Assembly: GCA_947178105.1 (NCBI GenBank)
Contig: CAMWXD010000008.1
Coordinates: 1-64,000, forward strand
Source: an uncultured Eubacterium sp.
GTDB lineage: Bacteria; Bacillota; Clostridia; Lachnospirales; Lachnospiraceae
Direction: 5' to 3'
DNA length: 64,000 nt
The translations under genes were made by a program, and so were the position numbers. Positions 24,886 to 33,884 of this stretch are shown here, piece after piece. Within the stretch, counting starts at the first letter, position 1; each line of letters opens with the position of its first letter. The notes under the pieces are model-generated. The model made no database searches. It was not told the DNA's origin and was given only the letters and a program-made list of their open reading frames with translations.

Positions 24886-24975
24886 CATATGTTGTATTTT
24901 TGCAGATGTGCATTTCCGCTAAAATGCTGCATTTGCCGGAAATGTTTACATCTACAGTTCACAACATATCACATC
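24886..24975. repeat. Imperfect inverted repeat, about 32-bp arms
   Basis: The arm starting ATATGTTGTATTTTTGCAGA recurs inverted at the other side with roughly three quarters identity; both end at CATTTCCG. It begins right after the IS66 fragment and may be a transposon end or small non-autonomous element. Confidence 0.55.
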
Positions 24976-24980
24976 ATCGA

Positions 24981-25015
24981 AAAACGGCAGATATGTAAAA
25001 CATACCTGCCGTTTT
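24981..25015. terminator. Bidirectional terminator
   Basis: AAAACGGCAGATATGT pairs with ACATACCTGCCGTTTT with one mismatch and has A and T runs at its two sides. It lies 140 bases beyond the stop of the surface-protein gene. Confidence 0.8.
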
Positions 25016-25154
25016 ATGCTGCAGTCCCACAGCCGCTTCTTTCCCCTGCTTTGCCATCTTCCATCGCAGTCGTCAGGTAATCTGTTATACCAGCGGACAT
25101 ACGTGCCAAACCATTTCAGACCGTTTTGCGATGGGATATTGCTTTCAGGAGCGT

Positions 25155-28100
25155 TTATTTACTTTTCTTCGTATACTGGATATAAATTATCTGTTCTATG
25201 CCCTGATAAGTTGCTGTCAGTTCATAATTCCAGGCGCTATCCCCGGAAGTTACAGGCGCTATAGAAACCTGCCTGTTTGATATATAAACCTCATCGTTCT
25301 CAATCTTAAACCACAACGAGAAACCCTCGCCACTTTGAAGCTCCTCGTTGGATCCTTCGAGATTATAAATCTTCTTGTTATCTTCCTTTGTTACTCCCAT
25401 GAGACTTATATCGTTTCCTTCTTCAAAAGCGCTCTTTAAAATAAATTCCGGGATTCCCTGGAAATACTTCACGCGATATTCCTTTGTGGCCTCACCTGAC
25501 GTAACTTTAAACGTACCGACATAATCCGAAGCATTCTCATCTGGCGTATACGCCGTACTCGTAATCCCTTCCGTTTCAAATCTGAGCGCTGCACCTGTTG
25601 TTAATTCTGGCTGCGTGCCATAAACGTAAATGTAATTCGTGCTTCCATGCTGTACATGACAGTAATTAATCGTATTACCCTCATCTGTTACCCCATCCGG
25701 TTCCAGTAATGACTCATATGTTATATAGTACTCTTTTGTAGTACCATTATACGTTGCTGTCAGTATACCCACATATTGCGAATCTGCTTCTTCCGCCTGT
25801 TTATATTCGTACGTTGTTCCGAGATCATCAAAGGTAAATACAGGATTTGTCAGGCTAAGCGCCTTTCCTTTGATGGCCAAAACATTTATTGTCTGACCAC
25901 CCTCCGTGCGGGTTTCAGACTCCCAGCTGATTTTTGAATTACCTTCTGCCGTGATATCAGACACACGTAAATCCGATTCATATTGCTCGTATACGATATA
26001 ATAGGTTTCCTGAACCCTGGTATCGCTATTTGTTACTATTATCTTTTTCTGATACTTACCTGCTGCTTCTGCCTGATCAATATCTTTCAATTCGTAAGTC
26101 GTGTTTTTGCTCCAGAACCGGAATGTTAAATCCTCCGGCAATTCCTTCTCGTCCCCAAACAGACAAAGCTCCGAATATCCATCACCTGTATGCCGGTACA
26201 TATCATAATTCTTCTTACCGGTAAAGTCGACAGATAAAATATATGTACTATACATTAATTCTCCAAAATACTGTTCCAGGGGTCCAAAACACGCCAAAAC
26301 TTCACTGAAATCTGTGGATGACTGGTAAATCTTTTTTGCATCGTCGAGCTTTGCATTCACTTCTGCTGCAGCTTCTTTCCCAAAATAAGCCTCTGCGTTT
26401 CCATCATATTTATCAATCAGATCTTTCAGGGATTTTTTTATCGCCCAGGCCTCACCGATATTTTGGTACTTGACGTCCATACACGCATATATCTTATTAA
26501 CTGGCGTAAGTGTATCAGAAGCAGCATCATAAGCGCATACATCCCATAAGTTTTCAGGTACATCCCATGAGTTTCCACTTGCAGCCGGCACATTATAAGT
26601 CGTAAGCAGCCGACTTCCACGATAAACATCTACTTTCGCCTGGGATGTGGCAAGTTTTGGAAAACCATAAGCACTTCCAGAAAAATCATGTACATAAAAA
26701 TGGTATACCCCGTCCGTTTTCTTATAAATGGTTGTTGTTTCCGGTCCTACCCACTTCGTTTCATCAACGTCCAGCTCCGCATACTTTATTTCGCCCTCAG
26801 AATAGGATCTATCTCTAAAATAAGTATGGAAAAAGTCGTCCCCTGACGCCGCAGGTCCAACCAGGTGGGAATCAAGATCCTCGGCAACATCGACATCCTC
26901 CTGGCCCCAACGCAGTACAAACCGCATCTGGTCGTCTGCGACTTCATATGTGATCGTCATATCCTGCCGGATGGTCACACCCGCCAGAATCACCACATTA
27001 AAGGTAACATTGATATAATTCTCCACGCCTTCTTCACTTGGCCTTTCATCAACGACCTTTATCGTGTAGACGCCTGCTGGCAGATTTTCAAAACGGTATT
27101 TGCCGTTTTCACTGTCTGCGCCTGTTTCTGTTACCGCCATCGCCTTGCCTGCTACTGTACCTGCCCCTTTGCGCAAATACAGTTTCATGGTTTCACTAAC
27201 AGGCTCTTTATCAAATGCATTCTTGATGTAGCCCTCTACAGCTCCTGTACCATCAGACTGCTCAACCATCGTAATCGTATCAATTACTTTCAACTCCGCG
27301 TCCAGCACAATGGTATAGAAATAAGTCTGTAAACCATCCGCTTTCACAACGATCACATAATTGCCGTAAGGAATCTCATCGACTGTATATTTGCCATCCT
27401 CTAATGTTTTTTCCTCATAACATTTCTCATTCTCTTGTGCCGCCCGGACAGCCACCTCAAGGTCAGATTCCAAAACCCCGCGCTCATACGGAATGACACA
27501 TACTTCTGCCCCTGCCACTGGCTCCCTGTTGGTTTTCCCGTCAGCGTCAGCCGTTATCTGCTTTACATCGCCTGTAATGGAACCGACGTTTGCTGCTGGC
27601 AGATTTTCAAATCCTTTATCGCCCGGTTTCGGCATTGTAACCAGAACATCCTCATTCCTTCCGGTCTGCCTGTTGGTAACCTGCAGATAACCCACAACCG
27701 CAGCTACAATCGTTGGCATTACATCTGCGTTGGAGACTGCTATGGTACTTTTTAGTTCCGCCCCGCCATGAAGCTGTAACACAATGACTGCTTCTGCTTC
27801 CACAGCCAGAGGAATATTTGTATTTACAGTTGCATTTTCCCCTTGTGCATCCACCTTCAGCGGAATGAGCTCCTCGCTTGCTCCACTAATATTCACCTCT
27901 GCCTCTGCGGATAAAGTAAGCTCGCCGATGGTTCCGTCGTTGTCAATGTCCACCTCTCCGGCTCCCTCGTTTACCTGGATGTCTGCTTTGGCCCCTTTTT
28001 CTATCTGGACATGCGCTTTTTTGGCAACTACATTAATGAAATTGCCTATGGCTTTTTCAATCCACGTATCCGATTTAATGGCTCTAATCTCGATTTCTTC

Positions 28101-28883
28101 ATAAACGGCCGCATTCGCAATCGTTGCGCCTGGCGCATCCACTACGAGTTTTGTCTTACTATAATCTCTTTCTGGTATGGTCACCTCCACATCTTCGTCC
28201 GTTTTAAAAACAACTTCTGACGGCTGTTTGCGAAGCGCCTCCAGCAGCTTTTCAGTAGTATTGACTTCTACTTTCTGGCCATTTGAAGTACCTGACGAGT
28301 TAGTCGTCCCGCCTCCCGCTGAACCTCCTGAGGAGCCCGACGTACCGGACGTGCCTGGCACACTTGGTGTACCCGGAGCGGTTGGCGTACCCGGATTGGT
28401 TGGCGTACCCGGAGCGGTTGGCGTGACTGGCTCACTCGGCGTGACTGGCTCACTCGGCGTGACTGGGTCTGTGGTATCCGTTGGATTTGTTGCTGTTTTC
28501 TTTTTAGACACCTTAATTTTTACCCAGGTTTTCTTACGGGTACCATTCTTACCGACAACCCTGACAATGATCTTGGCTGTCCCGACTTTTTTAGCTGTCA
28601 GTTTTCCGTTTTTCGATACGGATACGATCTTGCTGTTTTTTGACCGGTAAGTAACCTTCTTCTAAGATGACGCTGGTTTTACAGCAACCTTTAGCTTTTT
28701 GGTTTTGCCCTTTGTCATCCTGAAGGTCTTTTTTGTGACATTCTTCGCGCCAATCCTGAGTGTTATGCTCTTGACTGGTTTTGTTGCGGCACTCGCTGCT
28801 CCATCCGGGATATACAAAGATGTAACCAGCATGGCCATTGCCAACAAAATGACCCATGCCTTTTGCATTGAGAATCTCTTCAT
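25155..28883 (-). pseudogene. Large Ig-like cell-surface protein with one in-frame TAG
   Basis: One frame runs from an ATG at 28883 (AGGAGGAGTG upstream) to 25155, about 1242 codons, broken only by TAG at 28662-28664. The first 73 codons hold a signal peptide (AWVILLAMAMLVTSLYIPDG) and the first half of a BIG2 domain; the second half (VTYRSKNSKIVSVSKNGKLT) follows the TAG. Then come a Pro/Thr/Gly-rich linker, a beta-rich section, two carboxypeptidase-regulatory/Cna-B-like modules (GKYTVDEIPYGNYVIVV; GKYRFENLPAGVYTIKV), an Asp-rich module (DVAEDLDSHLVGP) and about four related C-terminal repeats ending in YYIVYEQ-type strands. No LPxTG motif is visible. Secreted adhesin or wall protein; probably inactive unless read through. 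Confidence 0.8.
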
Positions 28884-28980
28884 TTTCACTCCTCCTGATA
28901 TCATCATGTTGTAGTCAGTCAGGACTACCTGGTTAACAAGTTCCACTATCTGATATGATTTTTCTCACCTCTCCCTGTCA

Positions 28981-29010
28981 TTTCATTTGACTTTCATTTG
29001 ACTTTCATTT
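28981..29010. repeat. 11-bp tandem repeat upstream of the surface-protein gene
   Basis: TTTCATTTGAC is present two full times plus a partial third copy. It lies about 100 bases upstream of the start at 28883, in the promoter area. An 8-base perfect inverted repeat (GAAATTAC/GTAATTTC) follows near 29033-29064. No gene is seen in 28884-29172. Confidence 0.6.
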
Positions 29011-29172
29011 ATCATAAGGAACCTGGAAGAAATTACTTTTACTTTTTCTTTCCGGTAATTTCTGTTTACATCATATCAGAAATACAGGTGTGAAGTAAAG
29101 TATCCTGGTACATACAGCACTTTTTGCGGTATAGACTGTTCTTATAAATCCCGGATCACTTAAATGTGCGGT

Positions 29173-29255
29173 CGGAAAGAAAGGCCATTTTTATAGGGGA
29201 CCGTGGATACTGTTCCTATAATAATATGGCCCATGTCATAAAAAAAGGACAGTAT
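29173..29255 (+). repeat. Right copy of an 82-83 bp direct repeat
   Basis: This copy matches 23688-23769 except for one extra A, which keeps the frame DRGYCSYNN. It forms the beginning of the C-terminal transposase half. Confidence 0.95.
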
Positions 29256-29645
29256 TTCCTGTTCCGGACAAAAGATATACATTCCAAGGGACTGGCAGCC
29301 GGATTTGACTATCCGCAGGAGGAATCTTTTGATGTCACGGTAAATGTTACGCTGGTGCGCAGCCAGGAAATCTGGGCAAAACTGACAGCCTATAATATAA
29401 CGGAAGCGCTCACCGGCTGTGCGGTTATCCAGAAAAAGCAGACAAAACACGCATATAAAGTGAATTTCAGCAGGGCAGCCCATATCTGCAGGAAGTTCCT
29501 GTACCCGGTGCAGAATGAAAAGCCCATGGATGTGCCGGCGCTGCTGGGCAGGGAGCTGATCCCCATCCGGAATGAGAGACAGTACGCACGGTTAAAAACA
29601 GCCCATTTTAGAAAGCCGAAATATTTTATATACCGCGCAGCCTAA
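29173..29645 (+). pseudogene. IS4-type transposase, C-terminal half
   Basis: From ERKAIFIGDRGYCSYNNMAH the frame is open to the end (KPKYFIYRAA). It contains the second catalytic Asp region (IGDRGYCS) and the Y-(2)-R-(3)-E-(6)-K-like part further on, but no N-terminal half. It continues exactly where the left half at 23294-23757 would go on, so the two look like the severed parts of one gene or of two copies with overlapping truncations. Confidence 0.8.
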
Positions 29646-29828
29646 GGCAAATATAAACTACATATTTAAGCACAGTCAGATTTTAGCCTGCCTGTTTGCC
29701 ATGTTATAAAATAAAATACATAAGACAGATTTAAAGGATAAAGTATTATTTTCGTACTTCATCTATCATATACTTCTGTTTGCAGGAAAAGTGATTGTCT
29801 ATCAATCTCTTAACTAAATGACATTGGT

Positions 29829-30836
29829 TCAGTCTGCGGCTCCTCTGTTACGGAATCTGCAATAAAATTCCTGAACCGGATAGCCCTCATGCATCTTAAG
29901 GCTGCCCGGCACAAACCCAAGCGCGGTGTAAAATTTCCTTGCCGCCTCCCCTTTTGGATCATCCTCGCGGAAAGTCTCGACCGTAATCTCCTGCCCTGGG
30001 GCAAGGCGTGTCCTCATAAGCTCCAGCATCTTTGATGCAATCCGCTTTCTGCGGTACTCTGGATGTACGGCAAGGCAGCAAATCTTTCCTTCTTCTTTTG
30101 CAAACAGCAGCACGCCGACGATCATCCTGGCATCCGCCGCATAGATGGCGCTGCTGTCCTTGATATGGGAAATAACCGTATCACAATAGTCCTGCATGGC
30201 TGCGTCGGTATCCATACCGGGAAACGAGCATTTGACGACCTCGGCAAAATGCAGCCAGGACTCCAGATGCGCCAGCCCGGCAAAGCCTGTTTGGATCCTG
30301 TGTATCCGCTCTCCCTGGCTGTCATAGCTGTCCCGGATCTCAAACAGCCTGTCCAAAAACCAGTAAGGGATCATAATGCCCTGCGCCTGCATTTTTATAA
30401 CCTCTTCCTTGCCTGCCCAGCGCACTCTTTGTACCTCCTCCTGCTGCAAACGCAGCTTTTTCAGGTCACAATCCTGCTCTATAATATAAAAATCATCAAA
30501 TCCTTCGGAAAAATTCATCGTCAAAAACGGGCGTTCTTTGGAAAAGTCCAGCTTTAGCCCCAGTTCTTCCCATGTCTCCCGCTCTGCTGCCTGGGCGCTG
30601 CTCTCACCCGCTACGGCAGAACCGCCAACGGATACGTCCCACATATTCGGCCATCCTTTTTTAAACGGCTGGCGCTGCTGGACAAGCAGCTCGTTTTTAC
30701 TGTTAAAAATACATACATGGACAGCAAGGCGGTAACTGCCCTCTGGCACAGGGTCTCCGCGGCGGTGCAGCTTTCCCGTCTTTTCCCTGTCCTTTGTATA
30801 TAAATCCCATTGTTCCGCTTGATTGTCCTTCCTCAT
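29829..30836 (-). CDS. NUDIX hydrolase-GNAT acetyltransferase fusion
   Basis: The 335-residue protein joins two enzymes. Residues about 1-165 are a NUDIX domain of the isopentenyl-diphosphate-isomerase-like type with a complete Nudix box (GGSAVAGES...RETWEELG). Residues about 190-330 are a GNAT domain with the acetyl-CoA loop region CCLAVHPEYRRKRIASKML. Substrates are unknown; NUDIX enzymes cut nucleoside diphosphate-X compounds and GNAT enzymes acetylate amines. The start overlaps the stop of the hexapeptide gene by four bases (ATGA), so the two are translationally coupled. Confidence 0.9.
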   Translation of the reverse strand: MRKDNQAEQWDLYTKDREKTGKLHRRGDPVPEGSYRLAVHVCIFNSKNELLVQQRQPFKKGWPNMWDVSVGGSAVAGESSAQAAERETWEELGLKLDFSKERPFLTMNFSEGFDDFYIIEQDCDLKKLRLQQEEVQRVRWAGKEEVIKMQAQGIMIPYWFLDRLFEIRDSYDSQGERIHRIQTGFAGLAHLESWLHFAEVVKCSFPGMDTDAAMQDYCDTVISHIKDSSAIYAADARMIVGVLLFAKEEGKICCLAVHPEYRRKRIASKMLELMRTRLAPGQEITVETFREDDPKGEAARKFYTALGFVPGSLKMHEGYPVQEFYCRFRNRGAAD

Positions 30837-31498
30837 TTTTTTGCCGCAATTTCATTTTTATTTTTATAGATCGAATCCGGCGCAACGACGCCTCGTACCA
30901 TAGACAGCGGATAAATATTCGTATGGCGCCCGATTACGGTGCCTGGATTTAAGACCGAATTGCAGCCGACCTCCACATAATCGCCGAGCATGGCGCCGAA
31001 CTTTTTCAGCCCGGTTTCTATCACCTCGCTGCCGTTTTTTACGGCGACAAGCGTCTTGTCTGATTTGACATTGGATGTAATGGAGCCGGCGCCCATATGG
31101 GATTTGTAGCCCAGAATGGAATCTCCGACATAATTGTAATGCGGTACCTGGACACTGTTAAAAATAACAACGTTTTTCAGCTCCGTAGAGTTGCCGACTA
31201 CTGCGCCTTTTCCGACAATCGCGCTGCCGCGGATAAATGCACAGTGGCGCACCTCCGCCTCCTCGTCAATAATAAGCGGCCCGTTTAAGCAGGCTGTCGG
31301 TGCAACCTTTGCAGACTTTGCAACCCAGACCGTCTCGCCGCGCTTTTCATATTTTGCGCTGTCCAGGGTGTTTCCGAGATTTACTATAAAGTCCGAGATT
31401 TTACCCAATACTTCCCACGGATAGTCTGCGCCCGCAAACAGTTCTGCGGCGATCGTCTGATTTAAATCATACAAATTTTGAATCAAGCACTGTTCCAT
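30833..31498 (-). CDS. Left-handed beta-helix (hexapeptide) transferase-like protein
   Basis: The 221-residue product has a helical N-terminus and then hexapeptide repeats forming a left-handed beta helix (VAPTACLNGPLIIDEEAEV, VLNPGTVIGRHTNIYPLS). It resembles the acyltransferase half of GlmU-type UDP-N-acetylglucosamine pyrophosphorylases, without an N-terminal uridylyltransferase domain. An acyl- or nucleotidyl-sugar role is likely but not fixed. The ATG at 31498 follows GAAAGGAAATCGAA; the ORF track starts seven codons early. A 15-bp tandem repeat forms its upstream region. Confidence 0.85.
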   Translation of the reverse strand: MEQCLIQNLYDLNQTIAAELFAGADYPWEVLGKISDFIVNLGNTLDSAKYEKRGETVWVAKSAKVAPTACLNGPLIIDEEAEVRHCAFIRGSAIVGKGAVVGNSTELKNVVIFNSVQVPHYNYVGDSILGYKSHMGAGSITSNVKSDKTLVAVKNGSEVIETGLKKFGAMLGDYVEVGCNSVLNPGTVIGRHTNIYPLSMVRGVVAPDSIYKNKNEIAAKK

Positions 31499-31509
31499 TT
31501 CGATTTCCT

Positions 31510-31665
31510 TTCTATACATGCCTATTCTATATATGTCTATTCACTGCATATCTTTTCATTACATTGTATATCTTTTCATTACATGCCTTTTCATTACATG
31601 TCTTTTCATTACATGCCTTTTCATTACATGTCTTTTCATTACATGCCTTTTTATTATTATGTCTT
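31510..31665. repeat. 15-bp tandem repeat array between topB and the hexapeptide gene
   Basis: At least five perfect units of TTTTCATTACATGYC, with the Y alternating C and T so that the true period is 30, are flanked by several degraded units on both sides. It lies between the topB stop and the start of the hexapeptide-NUDIX operon, in that operon's promoter or leader. ORFs 31478-31779 on the plus strand are just readings of the repeat. Confidence 0.9.
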
Positions 31666-31674
31666 TTCGCTTTG

Positions 31675-33708
31675 TCACTTTTTGTAATATGCCCCAGCCT
31701 GTTCAAAAAGGCTGTGCAGCATATCCTGGTTACGCAGGTTCATCACCCCGCTCGTGCGGCTTTTAATAAAGTGCTCTAGTTTTTGCATATATTCCTGCGT
31801 GGTTATCGTGCCCTGTGCCACATACGTGAGCCCTTTCTCCCAGCTTGCGGTCAGCTCCGGGTTCAGCAGGGATTTAATCGAAGCATTTACGACATCAAAG
31901 ATCATCTCGCCCAGCAGGGTCGGCGTGATTGCCTGTGTTTTTTTATTCAGGGACAGATATTGATTCCTTATGAGCTTTGACAGGATCTCCGCCCTCGTCG
32001 CGCTTGTGCCGATGCCGCTTCCCTTGATCGTTGCGCGCAGCTCCTCGTCCTCAATCAACTGTCCCGCATTTTCCATCGCAAGGATCATCGAACCGGAATT
32101 ATACCGCTTGGGCGGGGATGTCTCGCCTTCTTTGATCCAGAGCCTGTCTGCCTGGAACACCATGCCTTTTTTCAGTGACGCCACAGCCTCCAGCAAGGAA
32201 ATGTCATATTCCGCCCCTTCTGATTCTGTCTCTTTGACGTTGCCTTCTTTTTCTGGCATTTCTTTTTCACCGGCGCTTTTCTTTTTGAAAAACGAATACT
32301 CCATTACCTGCAAATAGCCCTGTTCCTTTAACACCTTAAAGCCGGCAAAAAATTTCTCTTCCCGGATCTGGAACACGATATTGTATTTTATATAGATTGC
32401 CGGCGGATAAAAGATCGCAAGAAAACGGCGCACGATCGTCTCATATACTTTGACTGACGTGGCGCTCAGCGATTTTAATGCACCGATGCCCTGCCCGGTC
32501 GGAATGATCGCGTAGTGGTCGGTGATCTGTTTGTCGTTTGTATAGCGGGTCTTTCCGATCTTTTGAAAGCGATCGCCCTGCAGGATCGCTTCTGCAAACG
32601 CCTGGACTCCCGGAATGCTGCGCAGGCCGTTAATATTTTTACGGATCTCCTTTGCTGCTGCCGTAGAAAGCACACGGGCGTCCGTACGCGGATACGTCAC
32701 CAGTTTTTTTTCATACAGCTCCTGGACGATGCCAAGCGTCTGGTCAGGGCTGATCTTGAAAAATTTGGAACATGTATTTTGCAGCTCTGCCAGATTAAAC
32801 AGCAGAGGTGGCTGCTTTGTTTCTTTTTTCTTTTCTACAGAACAGACTGCTGCGGTAACGGGCGTATGCTCCTGCAAATGTGCCAGCAGGCGCTGCGCTT
32901 CTTCTTTTTCTTTAAAGCCATTTTCCTTGTACAGTTTTGGAGACTGGAAATAAGCGGAGCCTTCGACTGCCCTCCACTCGCACTCGATGTCATGCTCTTT
33001 GACATGGATTTTAGCCAGGATCCGGTAAAATGGGGTTTTGACAAAGCTGCGGATTTCCCGTTCCCTGCGCACCACCATGCCAAGGACGCACGTCATCACA
33101 CGCCCAACCGATATAACGGCATACTTTTCATGCAGGTAAGAAGCAACGGCGTCCCCATATTTTAATGTCAGAAGCCTGGAAAAGTTAATTCCCATCAGAT
33201 AATCTTCCTTTGCCCGCAGATACGCGCTGGATGCCAAATTGTCATATTCCGCAAGATCCTTTGCCTCCCGGATGCCGCGCAAAATCTCCTCTTCCGTCTG
33301 GGAATCGATCCACACACGCCTGCGCTGCTTGCCTTTTACCCCTGCAAGCTGTTCCACCAGCCGGTAAATATATTCCCCTTCCCGCCCGGAGTCGGTGCAG
33401 ACATAGATCCGTTCAATATCCTTGCGGTTTAGCAAAGACGCAACGACCTTAAACTGCTTTGCCGCACTTGGAATGACCTCGTATTTGAATTCCTGCGGCA
33501 GAAACGGGAGCGTCGCAAGGCTCCATTTCTTATATTTCGGATCATACGCCTCAGGATAGCTCATCGTGACCAGGTGCCCGACACACCAGGTCACGACCGC
33601 CCCCGGCCCCTCCTGGTATCCGTCGTGCCTTTTCATATCCATGTGCAGTGCTTTCGCAAATTCCTGCGCAACGGAAGGCTTTTCAGCGATGTATAATGCT
33701 TTTGCCAT
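31675..33708 (-). CDS. topB: DNA topoisomerase III (type IA)
   Basis: The 677-residue enzyme has an N-terminal Toprim domain (ALYIAEKPSVAQEFAKAL; CTDSGREGEYIYRLVEQ with the DxxGRxGE pattern) and the type IA core, including the catalytic tyrosine in TYPRTDARVL. It relaxes and decatenates DNA by passing single strands. The ORF begins 12 codons early; the ATG at 33708 is preceded by GGAGGGATT. Length and motifs match TopB-like proteins, not TopA, and no C-terminal zinc fingers are seen. A TopB of this kind can be chromosomal or carried by an integrated element. Confidence 0.93.
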   Translation of the reverse strand: MAKALYIAEKPSVAQEFAKALHMDMKRHDGYQEGPGAVVTWCVGHLVTMSYPEAYDPKYKKWSLATLPFLPQEFKYEVIPSAAKQFKVVASLLNRKDIERIYVCTDSGREGEYIYRLVEQLAGVKGKQRRRVWIDSQTEEEILRGIREAKDLAEYDNLASSAYLRAKEDYLMGINFSRLLTLKYGDAVASYLHEKYAVISVGRVMTCVLGMVVRREREIRSFVKTPFYRILAKIHVKEHDIECEWRAVEGSAYFQSPKLYKENGFKEKEEAQRLLAHLQEHTPVTAAVCSVEKKKETKQPPLLFNLAELQNTCSKFFKISPDQTLGIVQELYEKKLVTYPRTDARVLSTAAAKEIRKNINGLRSIPGVQAFAEAILQGDRFQKIGKTRYTNDKQITDHYAIIPTGQGIGALKSLSATSVKVYETIVRRFLAIFYPPAIYIKYNIVFQIREEKFFAGFKVLKEQGYLQVMEYSFFKKKSAGEKEMPEKEGNVKETESEGAEYDISLLEAVASLKKGMVFQADRLWIKEGETSPPKRYNSGSMILAMENAGQLIEDEELRATIKGSGIGTSATRAEILSKLIRNQYLSLNKKTQAITPTLLGEMIFDVVNASIKSLLNPELTASWEKGLTYVAQGTITTQEYMQKLEHFIKSRTSGVMNLRNQDMLHSLFEQAGAYYKK

Positions 33709-33770
33709 AATCCCTCCCTCCAGACAAACAATGGCGCAAACCAAAGAATGAGATCACCGGAAATCACTGG

Positions 33771-33819
33771 TATTCCATCCAGACAGAAATTAGAATCCCT
33801 GACAGGCTGCCCTGTGTTC
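33771..33819. repeat. Partial copy of the 5.7-5.9 kb palindromic element
   Basis: The core TTCCATCCAGACAGAAATTAGA closely resembles one arm of the element at 5746-5909 (TCCATCCGGTCAGAAATTAGA), with weaker likeness continuing to GGCTG. Only one arm is seen. It lies between topB and the DUF234-type ATPase gene. Confidence 0.4.
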
Positions 33820-33884
33820 CTGCAATCTCATTTTTATCTTCCGGCTTTTGCCGTGTACGTGCGCAGAGCATGATTCCTGCGTCT

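Noticed and set aside
28662-28664. TAG as programmed recoding (pyrrolysine or read-through)
   Set aside because: No pyl genes or read-through context are visible in the window; a simple nonsense change or error is more economical.
31510-31665. Possible CRISPR array
   Set aside because: Units are directly contiguous without unique spacers and no cas gene is present.
31478-31779. Three overlapping plus-strand ORFs rich in HAFSLHVF repeats
   Set aside because: They only translate the 15-bp tandem repeat and the end of topB; no start signal or domain.
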